Translations under genes and position numbers: made by a program | From: Actinocatenispora rupis | GTDB taxonomy: Bacteria; Actinomycetota; Actinomycetes; Mycobacteriales; Micromonosporaceae | Direction: 5' to 3' | Assembly: GCF_016861975.1 (NCBI RefSeq) | Contig: NZ_BOMB01000021.1 | Coordinates: forward strand, 124,001-188,000 | Length of the DNA stretch: 64,000 bases | The notes under the pieces: model-generated | What the model was told of the DNA's origin: nothing | Seen by the model: the letters and a program-made list of their open reading frames with translations, nothing else | Databases searched by the model: none | Shown here: positions 35,497 to 44,319 of the stretch, one piece after another | Layout: every line of letters starts with the position of its first letter | Position numbering within the stretch: the stretch's first letter is position 1

Positions 35497-35550
35497 GAGG
35501 CCACGTCACCCCGCGAGACCACGTCACCCTGCGAGGCCACGCCACCCCGC
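35497..35550. repeat. Three tandem 18-bp repeats
   Basis: Units start at 35497, 35515 and 35533 (GAGGCCACGTCACCCCGC and close variants) and a partial copy follows. They do not have spacers and are not a CRISPR array. Confidence 0.8.
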
Positions 35551-35585
35551 GAGAACCCAACCGCCGCAACACATCCCGCCGTACG

Positions 35586-35628
35586 AAAAAGGTCGCCGCC
35601 AGGCACGTGACGTGTCCGGCGGCGACCT
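35586..35628 (-). terminator. Rho-independent terminator of the aminopeptidase C gene
   Basis: Perfect 11-bp arms (35590-35600 and 35618-35628); on the minus strand the stem runs into a T-tract (the AAAAA at 35586-35590 on the plus strand). It lies 24 bases past the stop at 35652. Confidence 0.85.
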
Positions 35629-35651
35629 GGTGTGACGGCTGGTGCTGCGAC

Positions 35652-36992
35652 TCAGGCGAGCGCCCCCATGGGGTCCCAGGCGGGCAGCACGATGGGTTCG
35701 GCGGCGAGCGCTTCCTGGAGCGCGGCGGGGAGGAGGTCACGCCGGGCGGCGATCTCGAAGACGTACTCGTCGAACCAGGAGTCGTTCATGGTGAAGTAGC
35801 CGTCCTGGCCGATCTCGTCGCCCCACGAGTTTTCGACGCGCCAGCGGCGGGGTGTGCCGTCGAGGATGTCGACGCCGGTGAAGAGCATGGCGTGGGTCAT
35901 GGCGGACTCGTGGTACTCAAGGCGTGCGGCCTTGTCGAGGCCGAACGTGGCGCCGTAGACGGACTCGTAGTCGATGAGGTCGGCGTCCCAGAGTCCGGGC
36001 TTGCGGGCGAATTGTTGGGCCACGTCGCAGCCGAACCAGACGGGTTCGCCGCCGGAGATGGTCTTGGCGGCGGCGTCCTTGATGACGTCGATGTCGACGT
36101 TGAGGTACGTGACGCGCGGCCCGCCGAGCACGTTTCCGAGGTACTCGACGGTGAAGGTGCGGCCGGTGGGGCTGGTGGCGCGCGGGTCGTGTACGAGGCA
36201 CACGTACTCGTCGAGCGGCACGTCGACGTACTTCTCGGCGAACTCGCGCGGGGTGAGCACCCCGTCGCGGTGGAATTCCTTGTCCTTGTCGAGCCACTGC
36301 CAGTCGAACGTCTCGGGCGGGGTGCCGAGGTGGATGGCGAGGACGCGCCAGACGACGGCGAGCACGTCGCGTTTGCCGTCGCGTACGGCGTCGGTGTCGC
36401 CGGCGGCGGCGAGACCGCGGAGGGTGTGCGCCCCTTCGCGCAGGACCTTGCGAAGGGTGCCGTTGAGCCGGGCGGTGTTGCCGGACGACTGGGTTTCCGG
36501 CATGACCGACTTGGGTACGAGGCCGTGCTTGTCGACCAGCGCGACGAACATGTTCCACTGGCCGCCGTCGTCGGCGACGTGTTCGAGGAGGTGCGCGACG
36601 GTACGGTCGTCACGGTCGCGGTCGGCGGTGTCGAGGATGGCCTCAAGGAAGTAGTTGGCCCGCTCGAACTTGTCCCAGAACATCAGGTGGTTCTGGGAGA
36701 ACTCGAAGTCGGCCAGGTTCAGCTTGCGCTTGGCGCCGACGCGCAGCAGGTTCAGCCCGGCGAACAGCCAGCAGCGACCGGACTTCTGCTGGTCGGTGAC
36801 CTTCCAGTCGTCGAGCTGGTGCGACATCGAGTGGTCGGTGGCGTTGACCACCGCGCGGTCCAGCGCGACCTCGTCGACGGGCGTCGTCGCCAGCGCGTTC
36901 TGCGCCACCCGGTACGCCGGGTTCGCGGCGAACTGCTTGCGCAGCAGTTCGATGTCCTCGGCGCCGACGGCGCCCTGGCTACCTGCGGGCAT
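35652..36992 (-). CDS. pepC: Aminopeptidase C / bleomycin hydrolase (peptidase C1B)
   Basis: The 446-residue cysteine peptidase belongs to the papain-like C1B family (PepC/bleomycin hydrolase), cytosolic homohexameric aminopeptidases. The active site is intact: Cys in QKSGRCWLFAGLNLLR, His in MTHAMLFTGVD and Asn in WRVENSWGDEIG. Other family blocks are FSQNHLMFWDKFERAN and LVPKSVMPET. The C-terminus ends PMGALA rather than the usual very short PepC tail, which gates exopeptidase activity, but is of similar length. ATG at 36992 has a consensus AAAGGAG 8 bases away; a longer start at 37094 has none. A promoter is visible at 37102-37129. Confidence 0.95.
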   Translation of the reverse strand: MPAGSQGAVGAEDIELLRKQFAANPAYRVAQNALATTPVDEVALDRAVVNATDHSMSHQLDDWKVTDQQKSGRCWLFAGLNLLRVGAKRKLNLADFEFSQNHLMFWDKFERANYFLEAILDTADRDRDDRTVAHLLEHVADDGGQWNMFVALVDKHGLVPKSVMPETQSSGNTARLNGTLRKVLREGAHTLRGLAAAGDTDAVRDGKRDVLAVVWRVLAIHLGTPPETFDWQWLDKDKEFHRDGVLTPREFAEKYVDVPLDEYVCLVHDPRATSPTGRTFTVEYLGNVLGGPRVTYLNVDIDVIKDAAAKTISGGEPVWFGCDVAQQFARKPGLWDADLIDYESVYGATFGLDKAARLEYHESAMTHAMLFTGVDILDGTPRRWRVENSWGDEIGQDGYFTMNDSWFDEYVFEIAARRDLLPAALQEALAAEPIVLPAWDPMGALA

Positions 36993-37101
36993 GTACCGAC
37001 TCCTTTCGCCGGGCTGGGGGCACCCGGATGTCGAGCTGTGGTGGCTCTGCCCGGCTCCGGGACCTGCGGCCCTCGGCACCCGTCGTCGGGACACCGGTAC
37101 G

Positions 37102-37129
37102 ACCCTACGTCGAAGTTCGTCGATGTCAC
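37102..37129 (-). promoter_or_regulatory. Promoter of the aminopeptidase C gene
   Basis: On the minus strand GTGACA (37124-37129) and TAGGGT (37102-37107) are separated by 16 bp, a fair match to actinomycete sigma-70 promoters. It predicts a leader of about 100 bases before the ATG at 36992. Confidence 0.45.
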
Positions 37130-37148
37130 GCGGCGCGGGTGTCGGGAA

Positions 37149-37586
37149 TCAGTCCCGGACCATCGGAGTGTGGGGGATGCCGTCCTCCAGGTACCCGGGG
37201 CCGTCGGGACGAAAACCGTGCCGCGCGTAGAAATCGGTCAGGTGGCTCTGCGCGCCGAGTACGGTGCGGCGGTCGCCGATCTCGGCGAGGGCGGCGTCGA
37301 TCAGCCTGCCGGCGAGTCCGGCGCCGCGGGCGTCGGGGGAGGTGCAGACCCGGCCGATCCGGGCGCCGCCGTCCGGCTCCGCGAGCACCCGCAGGTACGC
37401 CGCGACGGCTCCGTCCCGCTCGTACCAGAGGTGCAGGGCGTCGGGTTCGGTGTCCCGGCCGTCCAGCTCCGGGTACGGGCAGTCCTGCTCGACCACGAAC
37501 ACGTCCACCCGCAACCGCAGGATCCGGTACAGCTCGGCCGGGGTCAGCTCGGCGAACGTCGCCCGCCGCGGTGTCAGCTCACGCAC
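37149..37586 (-). CDS. GNAT N-acetyltransferase, ElaA-like
   Basis: The 145-residue protein resembles ElaA: AELYRILRLRVDVFVVEQDCPYPELDGRD near the N-terminus (shown in part) is the family signature, then the acetyl-CoA site IGRVCTSPDARGAGLAGRLI with the R/Q-x-x-G-x-G/A motif, and FYARHGF in the last strands. It should transfer an acetyl group to an amine or peptide; substrates of ElaA are not known. GTG at 37586 is chosen; the in-frame extension to 37937 overlaps the MsrB gene and is spurious. Confidence 0.88.
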   Translation of the reverse strand: MRELTPRRATFAELTPAELYRILRLRVDVFVVEQDCPYPELDGRDTEPDALHLWYERDGAVAAYLRVLAEPDGGARIGRVCTSPDARGAGLAGRLIDAALAEIGDRRTVLGAQSHLTDFYARHGFRPDGPGYLEDGIPHTPMVRD

Positions 37587-37662
37587 GCAGCCGAGCCTAC
37601 GACCGGCCGGTACCGGGGCGTCCGGGGGCAGCGGCGGTCGGTGCGGTTCGCCCGGGAACGGC

Positions 37663-38112
37663 TCAGCTGCGCGGTTCCAGGGTGAGGGAGACGGAGTTGA
37701 TGCAGTACCGCTGGTCGGTGGGGGTGTCGTAGCCCTCGCCCTCGAACACGTGGCCGAGGTGCGAGTCGCAGCGGGCGCAGCGGACCTCGACGCGTTCCAT
37801 GCCGAGGGTGCTGTCGCGCAGCAGCCGCACCGAGTCGCCGGCCAGCGGCGAGAAGAACGACGGCCACCCGCAGTGCGACTCGAACTTGGTATCGCTGCGG
37901 AACAGTTCGGCGCCGCAGGCCCGGCACCGGTAGACACCCTCGGTCTTCGTGTCCACGTACTCCCCGGTGAAGGGGCGCTCGGTGCCCGCCTCGCGCAGCA
38001 CCGCGTACTCCGCGGGGCTGAGCCGCTCGCGCCACTCGGCCTCGCTGGCCGGCAGGTCCCGGAGCTTGGTGTCGGGGGCCGGCGTGGTCTCGGATCCGGG
38101 TTGCTCGCTCAT
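37663..38112 (-). CDS. msrB: Peptide-methionine (R)-S-oxide reductase MsrB
   Basis: The 149-residue enzyme repairs methionine-R-sulfoxide in proteins. It has the catalytic Cys in [10 protein letters not shown], the two zinc CxxC pairs ([11 protein letters not shown] and [14 protein letters not shown]) and the SHCGWPSFF block. ATG at 38112 is preceded by a weak GGGGGC stretch on the minus strand; the longer frame adds an unrelated segment. It sits 76 bases upstream of the ElaA-like gene on the same strand. Confidence 0.96.
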   Translation of the reverse strand: MSEQPGSETTPAPDTKLRDLPASEAEWRERLSPAEYAVLREAGTERPFTGEYVDTKTEGVYRCRACGAELFRSDTKFESHCGWPSFFSPLAGDSVRLLRDSTLGMERVEVRCARCDSHLGHVFEGEGYDTPTDQRYCINSVSLTLEPRS

Positions 38113-38163
38113 GCCCCCACCGTACGTCGGGCGGCGGCGCACCCGCCCCGGTCCGGCGTACCG

Positions 38164-38193
38164 GGGCCGGGCGGTGCATCCACCGCCCGGCCC
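38164..38193 (-). terminator. Terminator hairpin after the beta-propeller gene
   Basis: Arms 38164-38176 and 38181-38193 form a perfect 13-bp GC-rich stem with a CATC loop, 10 bases past the stop at 38203. No T-run. Confidence 0.7.
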
Positions 38194-38202
38194 GGGGACG
38201 CG

Positions 38203-40188
38203 TCAGTGCGGTCGGTAGCTCGCGAGGTCGGTCTGGTTGGTGTACCCGTCCGGGGCGAGCAGCGTGTACATGGTGCCGTCGGCGCCCAGGGTGAGCCGGA
38301 GCAGACCGTGGTCACGCAGTACGGTCGCCTCGGCGTTGTGCGGGTCGATCCGGAACAGTCGCCCGCCGGTGACGCCGTACAGGTTGCCGTCGGGGTGCCA
38401 GACGAGCGCGCCGTCCTGCGCGCCGGTCGTACCGGGGAAGATCCGGGTGGTGCGCTTGACCGCGTGGGTGTGCGGGTCGAACACGAACAGGGTGCCGTCG
38501 GCGAGGCCCCACAGCCGCCCGTCCGGCCCGACGGTGAGCGCGTTGATGCTGCGCGCCCCCGGCACCGGCGTGTACGTCCCGGTCTTCTGCCCGGTGCTCG
38601 GATCCCACGAGAACAGCACCGCCTCCTCGGCGATCGGGGTGGTGCCCTGGCCGCCGTCGATGGACGAGCCGCCCCACAGCGTGCCCCCGTCGAACGCCAG
38701 CGCGGCGACGGTCTGGTCCTGGACCACGTTGCGGTGCACCGACAGTGCGCCGCTGCCGAGGTCGTACGTGGTGAGCGCGCCGCCGTGGACGCCGTAGCCG
38801 GGGGTGGTGCCGACGTAGAGCGTGCCGTCGTGCGGGACGACGGCGACGGGCCGGTTCTGCTGGTCCGAGTCCTCCAGGCTGAACAGGTCCTTCGCGGTAC
38901 CGCCGGGCTGCCACGCCGTCACCTTCCCGTACGGGTAGATGCCGGCGTAGAGGGTGTCGCCGTCGAAGGCCCAGTCCTCGACCTGACCGAGGCGTACGGA
39001 TTGGGTGGTGACGCCGGTGGCCGGGTCGTACGCGGCGGTCTGGCCGTTGAGGAACGCGCTCAACCACACCGTTCCGTCGGGTCCGGCGAGCACGTCGGCG
39101 AGCGGCGCCGGGACGTACGCGAAGGGCGAGGTCCAGCTGGTCAGCTTGCCCGTGGCCGGGTCGAACGAGAACGTGCCGCCGGAGTAGTTGCCGGCCAGGG
39201 CGTAGAGCAGGCCGTCGGAACCCCAGCCGTACCCGATGCCGGCGCCGCGGCCGGACACCACCGGGCTGCCGTTCACGGTGGCCTTGCGGGCGGTGTGCGT
39301 GGCGGTGTCGTAGCTGGCGATGACGTTGCCGGCGGCGGTGAACCAGACCTTCCCGTCCCGGCCCGGCGACACGCCCCGGCCCGTCATCCCGTACGTCGTG
39401 GCGGTCGTGCCGGCGTCACCGTCCACTATGGACAGCTGGGTACCGGTGGCGGCGTCGAACGTGACGAGCTTCGAGTCGACGTTGCCGAAGAGGATTCCGT
39501 TGGCGTAGTTGAGATCCGAGAAGCCGTTGCCGGTCAGGCCGGCCGGCGTCACCTCGGTGTGCGCTCCGGTCGTCACGTCGATCCGGAACAGCCGCGCCTT
39601 CGGTGTCGCGAGCCCCACGTACAGCACCTTGTCGACCGGGTCGTACGCGGCGGACCGGGCGTACTGCTGCACCGGGTCGAGCGAACCGTAGTCGGTGTAG
39701 CCGGCCGCCGGGTCGTACCGGAACGCGTGCGCGTGCGGGTACGTCCCGCCGTACACGACGCCGTCGTCGCCGGCGGTCAGGCCGTACAGGAACTGCTCGC
39801 CCGCGACGGGCTGGCCGAGGTCGTCGACCGCACCGCTGGCCGGGTGGTACGCGTACAGGTGGGCGTTGGAGTAGCTGCCGACGTACACGGTGCCGTCGGA
39901 GGCGACGGTGATCGCCCAGGCGCCGGACGCGCCGGGCAGCGGCACCGTCTTCTCCAGCGTGTGGCTGCGCGCGTCGACGACGTTGAGCGCGGCGTTCTCC
40001 CCGGCGGGGACCGCGTAGAGGGCGTCGTTGCCGGCGGCGTCCTTGCCCAGGACGCCCTGCATGATCGTCAGCCCGGTGACCTTCGCACCGAGATCGGTGA
40101 ACGTGCCCGGCGGTGCCGCGTGGGCGGGCACGGCGGGCAACAGCACCGCGGCGAGCGCGGCGAGTACGGCGAGGATGCGGCGACGCAT
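38203..40188 (-). CDS. Secreted beta-propeller protein of unknown function
   Basis: The 661-residue protein has a Sec signal peptide (about 1-24, RRRILAVLAALAAVLLPAVPAHA). The rest consists of repeating units of about 45-50 residues with recurring DG-x-(V/L)-Y/W-G patterns (DGTVYVGSYSNAHLYAYHPA, DGVVYGGTYPHAHAFRYDPA, DGTVWLSAFLNGQTAAYDPA). This is the look of a seven- or multi-bladed propeller of the PQQ/NHL/SMP-30 kind. No catalytic residues are evident. ATG at 40188 has GGGAGG upstream. It could bind a ligand or carbohydrate on the cell surface. The protein is divergent from the subtilase-like accessory gene; no link is evident. Confidence 0.8.
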   Translation of the reverse strand: MRRRILAVLAALAAVLLPAVPAHAAPPGTFTDLGAKVTGLTIMQGVLGKDAAGNDALYAVPAGENAALNVVDARSHTLEKTVPLPGASGAWAITVASDGTVYVGSYSNAHLYAYHPASGAVDDLGQPVAGEQFLYGLTAGDDGVVYGGTYPHAHAFRYDPAAGYTDYGSLDPVQQYARSAAYDPVDKVLYVGLATPKARLFRIDVTTGAHTEVTPAGLTGNGFSDLNYANGILFGNVDSKLVTFDAATGTQLSIVDGDAGTTATTYGMTGRGVSPGRDGKVWFTAAGNVIASYDTATHTARKATVNGSPVVSGRGAGIGYGWGSDGLLYALAGNYSGGTFSFDPATGKLTSWTSPFAYVPAPLADVLAGPDGTVWLSAFLNGQTAAYDPATGVTTQSVRLGQVEDWAFDGDTLYAGIYPYGKVTAWQPGGTAKDLFSLEDSDQQNRPVAVVPHDGTLYVGTTPGYGVHGGALTTYDLGSGALSVHRNVVQDQTVAALAFDGGTLWGGSSIDGGQGTTPIAEEAVLFSWDPSTGQKTGTYTPVPGARSINALTVGPDGRLWGLADGTLFVFDPHTHAVKRTTRIFPGTTGAQDGALVWHPDGNLYGVTGGRLFRIDPHNAEATVLRDHGLLRLTLGADGTMYTLLAPDGYTNQTDLASYRPH

Positions 40189-40348
40189 GAGGGACCTCCC
40201 GGTACGGCGTGCCCAGGACCGTAGCGCCGGGCCGGTTTACGGTCAAGGCCGTAATTTGGGACAGTCGGGCCGCGCCGATTCGCGTGAACACCTCCGGCCG
40301 CCGCGGGCAAGCAGACACGTCAGATCCCCCTCACAGACGGGATTCCCT

Positions 40349-42541
40349 GTGCGTACGACACGCGGATCAGCCGGGGCCGTGCCCCGGTTCCGAACGCGCC
40401 GCACCCTCGCCGCGGCCCTCGCCGCGGGTGCCCTCGTGGCCGGCGCCGTCGCCGTCGGCCCCGCCGCGGCCGGCAGCACACCGCGGCTCGCCACCGCCCC
40501 GCCGGCCGCCACCACCGTCACCCTCGTCACCGGCGACCAGGTCGTCGCGACGCCCGGACGCCCGGCGCTGCTGCGGTCCCGGGTCGACGGCGCCCACCAG
40601 TACACGACGGCGGACGGGCACCTGCACGTCGTGCCGGCCGTCGCCCAGCCGTACCTGGGGCGGCTGCTCGACCCGGCGCTGTTCGACGTGACCGCGCTGG
40701 CAGCCGGCGCGCCCCGCACCCTGACCCTCACGTACGCCGCGGGGCACGCGCCCGTCGCGCCGCCCGGCGTCACCCTCACCGGCACCAGCGGCCACACCGC
40801 CACCGGGTACGTCAGCGCGGGGCGGCGGTTCGCCGGGGCACTGCGCGCGGGCCTCGCCGCGGACGTACGCGCGGGTCGGCGGCCCGGCACGGGCGGGCTC
40901 CCCGGGCTTGCCGGGGTCCGCCGTACCGGGGGAGGAACCGTTGCGGTGCAACCGAAGTACCCGCTGAGGACGTTGACGGTGCACGTCACCGACCGGGACG
41001 GCGCGCCGGCCACCATGTACGTCTTCGTCTGCAACGTGGACGACCTGCGCCGGGTCGACGCCGGCGTACTGGCGGTCGACGGCGAGGCGCGCATCAACGT
41101 ACCGGCCGGCCACTACGACGTGTCGACCATGTTCGGCCACTACGACGACGGCGGCCGGCTCACCGAGACCCGGCTCGTCGCGCGCAACGACGTCACCGTC
41201 GGCGACAGCGGCGAGGTCGCCCTGGACGAACGGGACTCGACCGTCCCGGTCACCGTGACCGCCCCGCGGCCGACCACCCCAGCCCTCGTCAACCTCCTGT
41301 ACGCCCGGCGGGACGCCACCGGCCGCAGCTTCGTCGAGGCCGCCACCAGCGACGGCAGCCCCGTGTACGTCAACGCGCAGCCGGCGCCCACCACCGGCGC
41401 GCTGCACTACGTGGTGCAGTGGTCCGGGCTCGGCACCGACCCGGCCCGGCCGTACCGGTACGACGTGGCGTTCCCGTTCCCGGACGTACCGGCGGACCAG
41501 CACCTGACGGTCGACGCGACCCGGCTCGCCGTGGTACGACACCGGTTCTCCGCCGACCCGGCCGCGGGCGACCCCGCCCCGGGCATGCTCTACGCCGGCG
41601 TCGCGGACGACGTACTCGGCGGGGTGGCGGCGCTGCTGATCCCGTCGCCGGCGCAGAGCATGCCCGGCACCGTCACGCAGTACCTCGGGACCGCGGACGG
41701 CGGCGGGTGGCGGCAGGCCGCGCTCACCCCGGCCAACCAGCCGATGTTCGGCGACGTTCAGCACGTCACCGCCGGCCGGGAGTACGCGGTGGACTGGTAC
41801 CACGGGCCGCTCGTGCCGGGGTTCGTCAGCCAGGACGGTACGGCCGACTGCGGTGCCTGCGCCGCCGGCGACACGCTGTCGCTGGGGCTCGACGGCTGGA
41901 CCGACAGTACGGCCGGGCACGCGGGCAGCCCCGGCGGCAAGGGGCTCGCCGCGCACCTCACCGTGTACCGCGACGGCACCTCACTCGGTACGGTCGACGG
42001 CCGCTCCATCGTGCGGGTGACCGGTGTGCCGGCCGAACCCGCCACCTACCGCGTCGTGTACGACCAGGACCTCGGCGCGGTCGCCGGGGTCGGCCAGTCC
42101 ACGGTGACGCGCACCGACGTGTCCGTGCCGTACCGGCCGGGATCCGGTGACCTGCTGCCGGTCGACGACACCTGCGGCGGCCAGTCCGCGGACACGCCGT
42201 GCCGGATCCTGCCGGCGCTCACCCTCGGGTACCGGCTGGGCGGCGACGAGCGCAACCGGCTGGGCGGCGCCACCGCGCGGATGCGGCTGGACGTCGGCCA
42301 CCTCACGTACGGCGGGGCGGGCTCGCGCGCGCCCGTTACCGACGTCCGGGTCGACGTGTCCACCGACGGCGGCGCACACTGGACCGCGGCGACCGTCACC
42401 GGCACCGCCGGCCGGTACGCGGTGAGCTGGCCCAACCCGGCGCCCGGCACCTCGCCCGCCCTGCGGGTACGCGCCGCCGACGCGCTCGGCGGCAGCATCA
42501 CCCAGACCGTGACCGCCGCGTACACGGTGGCCGACCGATGA
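40349..42541 (+). CDS. Secreted subtilase-like accessory protein lacking the catalytic domain
   Basis: The 730-residue protein has a signal peptide (about 18-45, TLAAALAAGALVAGAVAVGPAAA). A segment reading TTVTLVTGDQVVATPGRPAL and later HLHVVPAVAQPYL resembles the N-terminal prosegment of large actinomycete S8 subtilases (residues about 50-115). The rest, with TLTVHVTDRDGAPA, YVQW-type repeats and a final Ig-like VSTDGGAHWTAATV block, resembles the regions that follow the catalytic domain in those enzymes. I find no GTSMA serine box, DTG aspartate box or HGTH histidine box. The gene is coupled by ATGA overlap to an S53 peptidase gene. GTG at 40349 is chosen; GTG at 40379 is possible. Function as inhibitor, chaperone or substrate-binding subunit is inference. 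Confidence 0.7.
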   Translation: MRTTRGSAGAVPRFRTRRTLAAALAAGALVAGAVAVGPAAAGSTPRLATAPPAATTVTLVTGDQVVATPGRPALLRSRVDGAHQYTTADGHLHVVPAVAQPYLGRLLDPALFDVTALAAGAPRTLTLTYAAGHAPVAPPGVTLTGTSGHTATGYVSAGRRFAGALRAGLAADVRAGRRPGTGGLPGLAGVRRTGGGTVAVQPKYPLRTLTVHVTDRDGAPATMYVFVCNVDDLRRVDAGVLAVDGEARINVPAGHYDVSTMFGHYDDGGRLTETRLVARNDVTVGDSGEVALDERDSTVPVTVTAPRPTTPALVNLLYARRDATGRSFVEAATSDGSPVYVNAQPAPTTGALHYVVQWSGLGTDPARPYRYDVAFPFPDVPADQHLTVDATRLAVVRHRFSADPAAGDPAPGMLYAGVADDVLGGVAALLIPSPAQSMPGTVTQYLGTADGGGWRQAALTPANQPMFGDVQHVTAGREYAVDWYHGPLVPGFVSQDGTADCGACAAGDTLSLGLDGWTDSTAGHAGSPGGKGLAAHLTVYRDGTSLGTVDGRSIVRVTGVPAEPATYRVVYDQDLGAVAGVGQSTVTRTDVSVPYRPGSGDLLPVDDTCGGQSADTPCRILPALTLGYRLGGDERNRLGGATARMRLDVGHLTYGGAGSRAPVTDVRVDVSTDGGAHWTAATVTGTAGRYAVSWPNPAPGTSPALRVRAADALGGSITQTVTAAYTVADR

Positions 42542-43698
42542 GGGGCACGCGCATGCGCCGTACCGCGGTGGTGCTCGCCGCCCTCGCCCTGCCCGTACTC
42601 GCCGGCGTCACCACCGCGCACGCCGGTACGCCCGGGGCCCGGGACGCGTGCGGTCCGGCGCGACCGGGGCAGGTGCGCTGCTTCGCCGAGATCCGCACCG
42701 GTACGGTCCGCGCCGCCACCGGCACGCCCGCCGGGTACGGCCCGGCCGACCTGCGTTCCGCGTACCGGCTGCCGGTGGGCGGCGGGGACGGGCGGACGGT
42801 GGCGATCGTCGACGCGGGCGACGACGCCGGCGCGGAGGCGGACCTGGCGGTGTACCGCGACCACTACGGCCTTCCCGCGTGTACGACCGGCAACGGCTGC
42901 TTCCGGAAGGTGAACCAGGCGGGGCGGGCGTCCCCGCTGCCGGCCGATGCCGGGTGGGGTGTGGAGATCTCGCTCGACCTGGACGCCGTGTCGGCGGTCT
43001 GCCCGGACTGCCACCTGCTGCTGGTCGAGGCGGACAGCCCCGGGGTCGACGACATGGCGGCGGCGGTCGACACGGCCGTCGCGCTCGGCGCCACTGTGGT
43101 CTCCAACAGCTACGGCGCGCGGGAGAACGGCGACGCGCCGCGCCTGGCCGGCTCGTACCGGCATGCGGGGGTGGCGATGGTCGTGTCGTCCGGCGACGAC
43201 GGCTACGGGCAGCCGAACGTCCCCGCGGCGTACGACTCGGTGGTCGCGGTCGGCGGCACGACGCTGACCCGTACCGGGGACGGGTGGCACGAGACGGCGT
43301 GGTCCGGGGCCGGATCCGGCTGCTCGGCGTGGATCGCGAAGCCGTCCTGGCAGCACGACCCGAACTGTCCCGGCCGGATGGTCGCCGACGTGGCCGCCGT
43401 CGCCGACCCCGACACCGGCCTCGCCGTGTACGACGCGCACGACGGCGCGGGCTGGACCGTGGTCGGCGGTACCAGCGCGGCGGCGCCCGTGGTCGCCGGG
43501 ATCACCGCCCTCGCCGGCCATCCCGACCGCTTCGCCACCGCCGCCCACCTGTACGGCACGGCCGGGCTCACCGACGTCGTCGGCGGCGCCAACGGTACGG
43601 ACCGGGCCGACTGCGGCGGCGACTACCAGTGCACCGCCCTGCCCGGGTACGACGGGCCGACCGGGAACGGTACGCCGGACGGACTCGGCGCCTTCTGA
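42538..43698 (+). CDS. Secreted S53 family (sedolisin-like) serine-carboxyl peptidase
   Basis: The 386-residue peptidase starts with a signal peptide (about 1-28, MRRTAVVLAALALPVLAGVTTAHA region). After only about 45 residues comes the sedolisin domain (GYGPADLRSAYRLPVGGG). Catalytic residues fit the S53 pattern: Glu143 and Asp147 in GVEISLDLD, oxyanion Asp220 in SSGDDGYG and Ser313 in GGTSAAAPVVAG. The large pro-kumamolisin prodomain of classical sedolisins is missing; prodomain-less S53 proteins of this length are known in actinomycetes. Several cysteines (DACGPARPGQVRC, CTTGNGC, CPDC) suggest disulfides. ATG at 42538 overlaps the upstream stop (ATGA), so it is translated with the accessory protein. 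Confidence 0.92.
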   Translation: MRGTRMRRTAVVLAALALPVLAGVTTAHAGTPGARDACGPARPGQVRCFAEIRTGTVRAATGTPAGYGPADLRSAYRLPVGGGDGRTVAIVDAGDDAGAEADLAVYRDHYGLPACTTGNGCFRKVNQAGRASPLPADAGWGVEISLDLDAVSAVCPDCHLLLVEADSPGVDDMAAAVDTAVALGATVVSNSYGARENGDAPRLAGSYRHAGVAMVVSSGDDGYGQPNVPAAYDSVVAVGGTTLTRTGDGWHETAWSGAGSGCSAWIAKPSWQHDPNCPGRMVADVAAVADPDTGLAVYDAHDGAGWTVVGGTSAAAPVVAGITALAGHPDRFATAAHLYGTAGLTDVVGGANGTDRADCGGDYQCTALPGYDGPTGNGTPDGLGAF

Positions 43699-43704
43699 TC
43701 CGCC

Positions 43705-43744
43705 GACCCGGGGCGTCCGCGACTTCTTGCGGGCACCCCGGGTC
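43705..43744. terminator. Hairpin between convergent genes
   Basis: Perfect 9-bp outer arms (43705-43713 and 43736-43744) with partial inner pairing. It reaches the last codon of the TetR gene and can end both convergent transcripts. Confidence 0.55.
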
Positions 43745-44312
43745 AGGGGTGCGCGGCGGTGGCGTACCGCTCGACGGTGGGGGCCAGCCAGGCGACGATC
43801 TCGGCGCGGGTCAGGTCGGCGACGGGCGGCAGGCGCAGCACGTACCGGCAGAGCGCGACGCCGAGCATCTGGGTGGCCACCAGCGCGGCGCGCCGCGGCG
43901 CCTCGGCCGGGTCCGGACACAGCGCCGCCACGTACGGCCCGAGTTGCTGGGCCATCACCTCGCGCAGGCGTTCGGCGCCGGCCGGGTTGGTGACGCCGAC
44001 CCGCAGCATCGCGGCGAGCGTGCCGTCGGCCTCCCAGTGGTCGAGGAAGTGCCCGACCAGCGTGGTACCGATCTCGCCGGGCGGTATCCCGTCCGCCGCC
44101 GGCAGCCGCAGCTCCAGTTCGGACGCCGCGGCGAACAGCTTCTCCTTGCTGCCGTAGTACCGCATGACCATGGACGGGTCGATGGCCGCGTCGCGGGCGA
44201 TGGCGCGGATAGTGGCCCGCTCGTACCCGTCGACGGCGAAGCGCTCGCGGGCGGCGGCGAGGATCGCGGCCCGGGTGGCGTACGAGCGGCGCGGTCGATT
44301 CTCGGCAGTCAT
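43743..44312 (-). CDS. TetR family repressor, probable regulator of the FAD monooxygenase
   Basis: The 189-residue protein has a TetR helix-turn-helix (about 12-58: TRAAILAAARERFAVDGYER, AIARDAAIDPSMVMRYYGSK) and a helical ligand-binding domain. ATG at 44312 is chosen over the longer 44348 start: it matches the family start and lies about where transcription should begin from the -10 box TACAGT (44320-44325, minus strand), implying a leaderless mRNA. The divergent monooxygenase gene and four operator-like sites in between make it a self- and neighbour-regulating repressor. This arrangement often controls modification of the inducer drug. Confidence 0.92.
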   Translation of the reverse strand: MTAENRPRRSYATRAAILAAARERFAVDGYERATIRAIARDAAIDPSMVMRYYGSKEKLFAAASELELRLPAADGIPPGEIGTTLVGHFLDHWEADGTLAAMLRVGVTNPAGAERLREVMAQQLGPYVAALCPDPAEAPRRAALVATQMLGVALCRYVLRLPPVADLTRAEIVAWLAPTVERYATAAHP

Positions 44313-44319
44313 GCCCACG

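Larger units (their letters stand above)
35216..35651. other. Intergenic region rich in repeats, no gene seen
   Basis: This 436-base stretch contains a 41-bp palindrome with an extra half (35329-35377), a Pro-codon-like C-rich low-complexity zone (about 35395-35495), three 18-bp tandem units (35497-35550) and a terminator (35586-35628). Open frames crossing it are low complexity and resemble nothing I know. Confidence 0.7.

Noticed and set aside
35497-35550. CRISPR-like array
   Set aside because: The 18-bp units are directly adjacent without spacers and there are no cas genes; it is a simple tandem repeat.
43088-43096. Another copy of the CCACTGTGG core inside the S53 gene
   Set aside because: The outer bases of the palindrome are not conserved there (GCCACTGTGGT), so it was not counted with the five TCCACWGTGGA copies.
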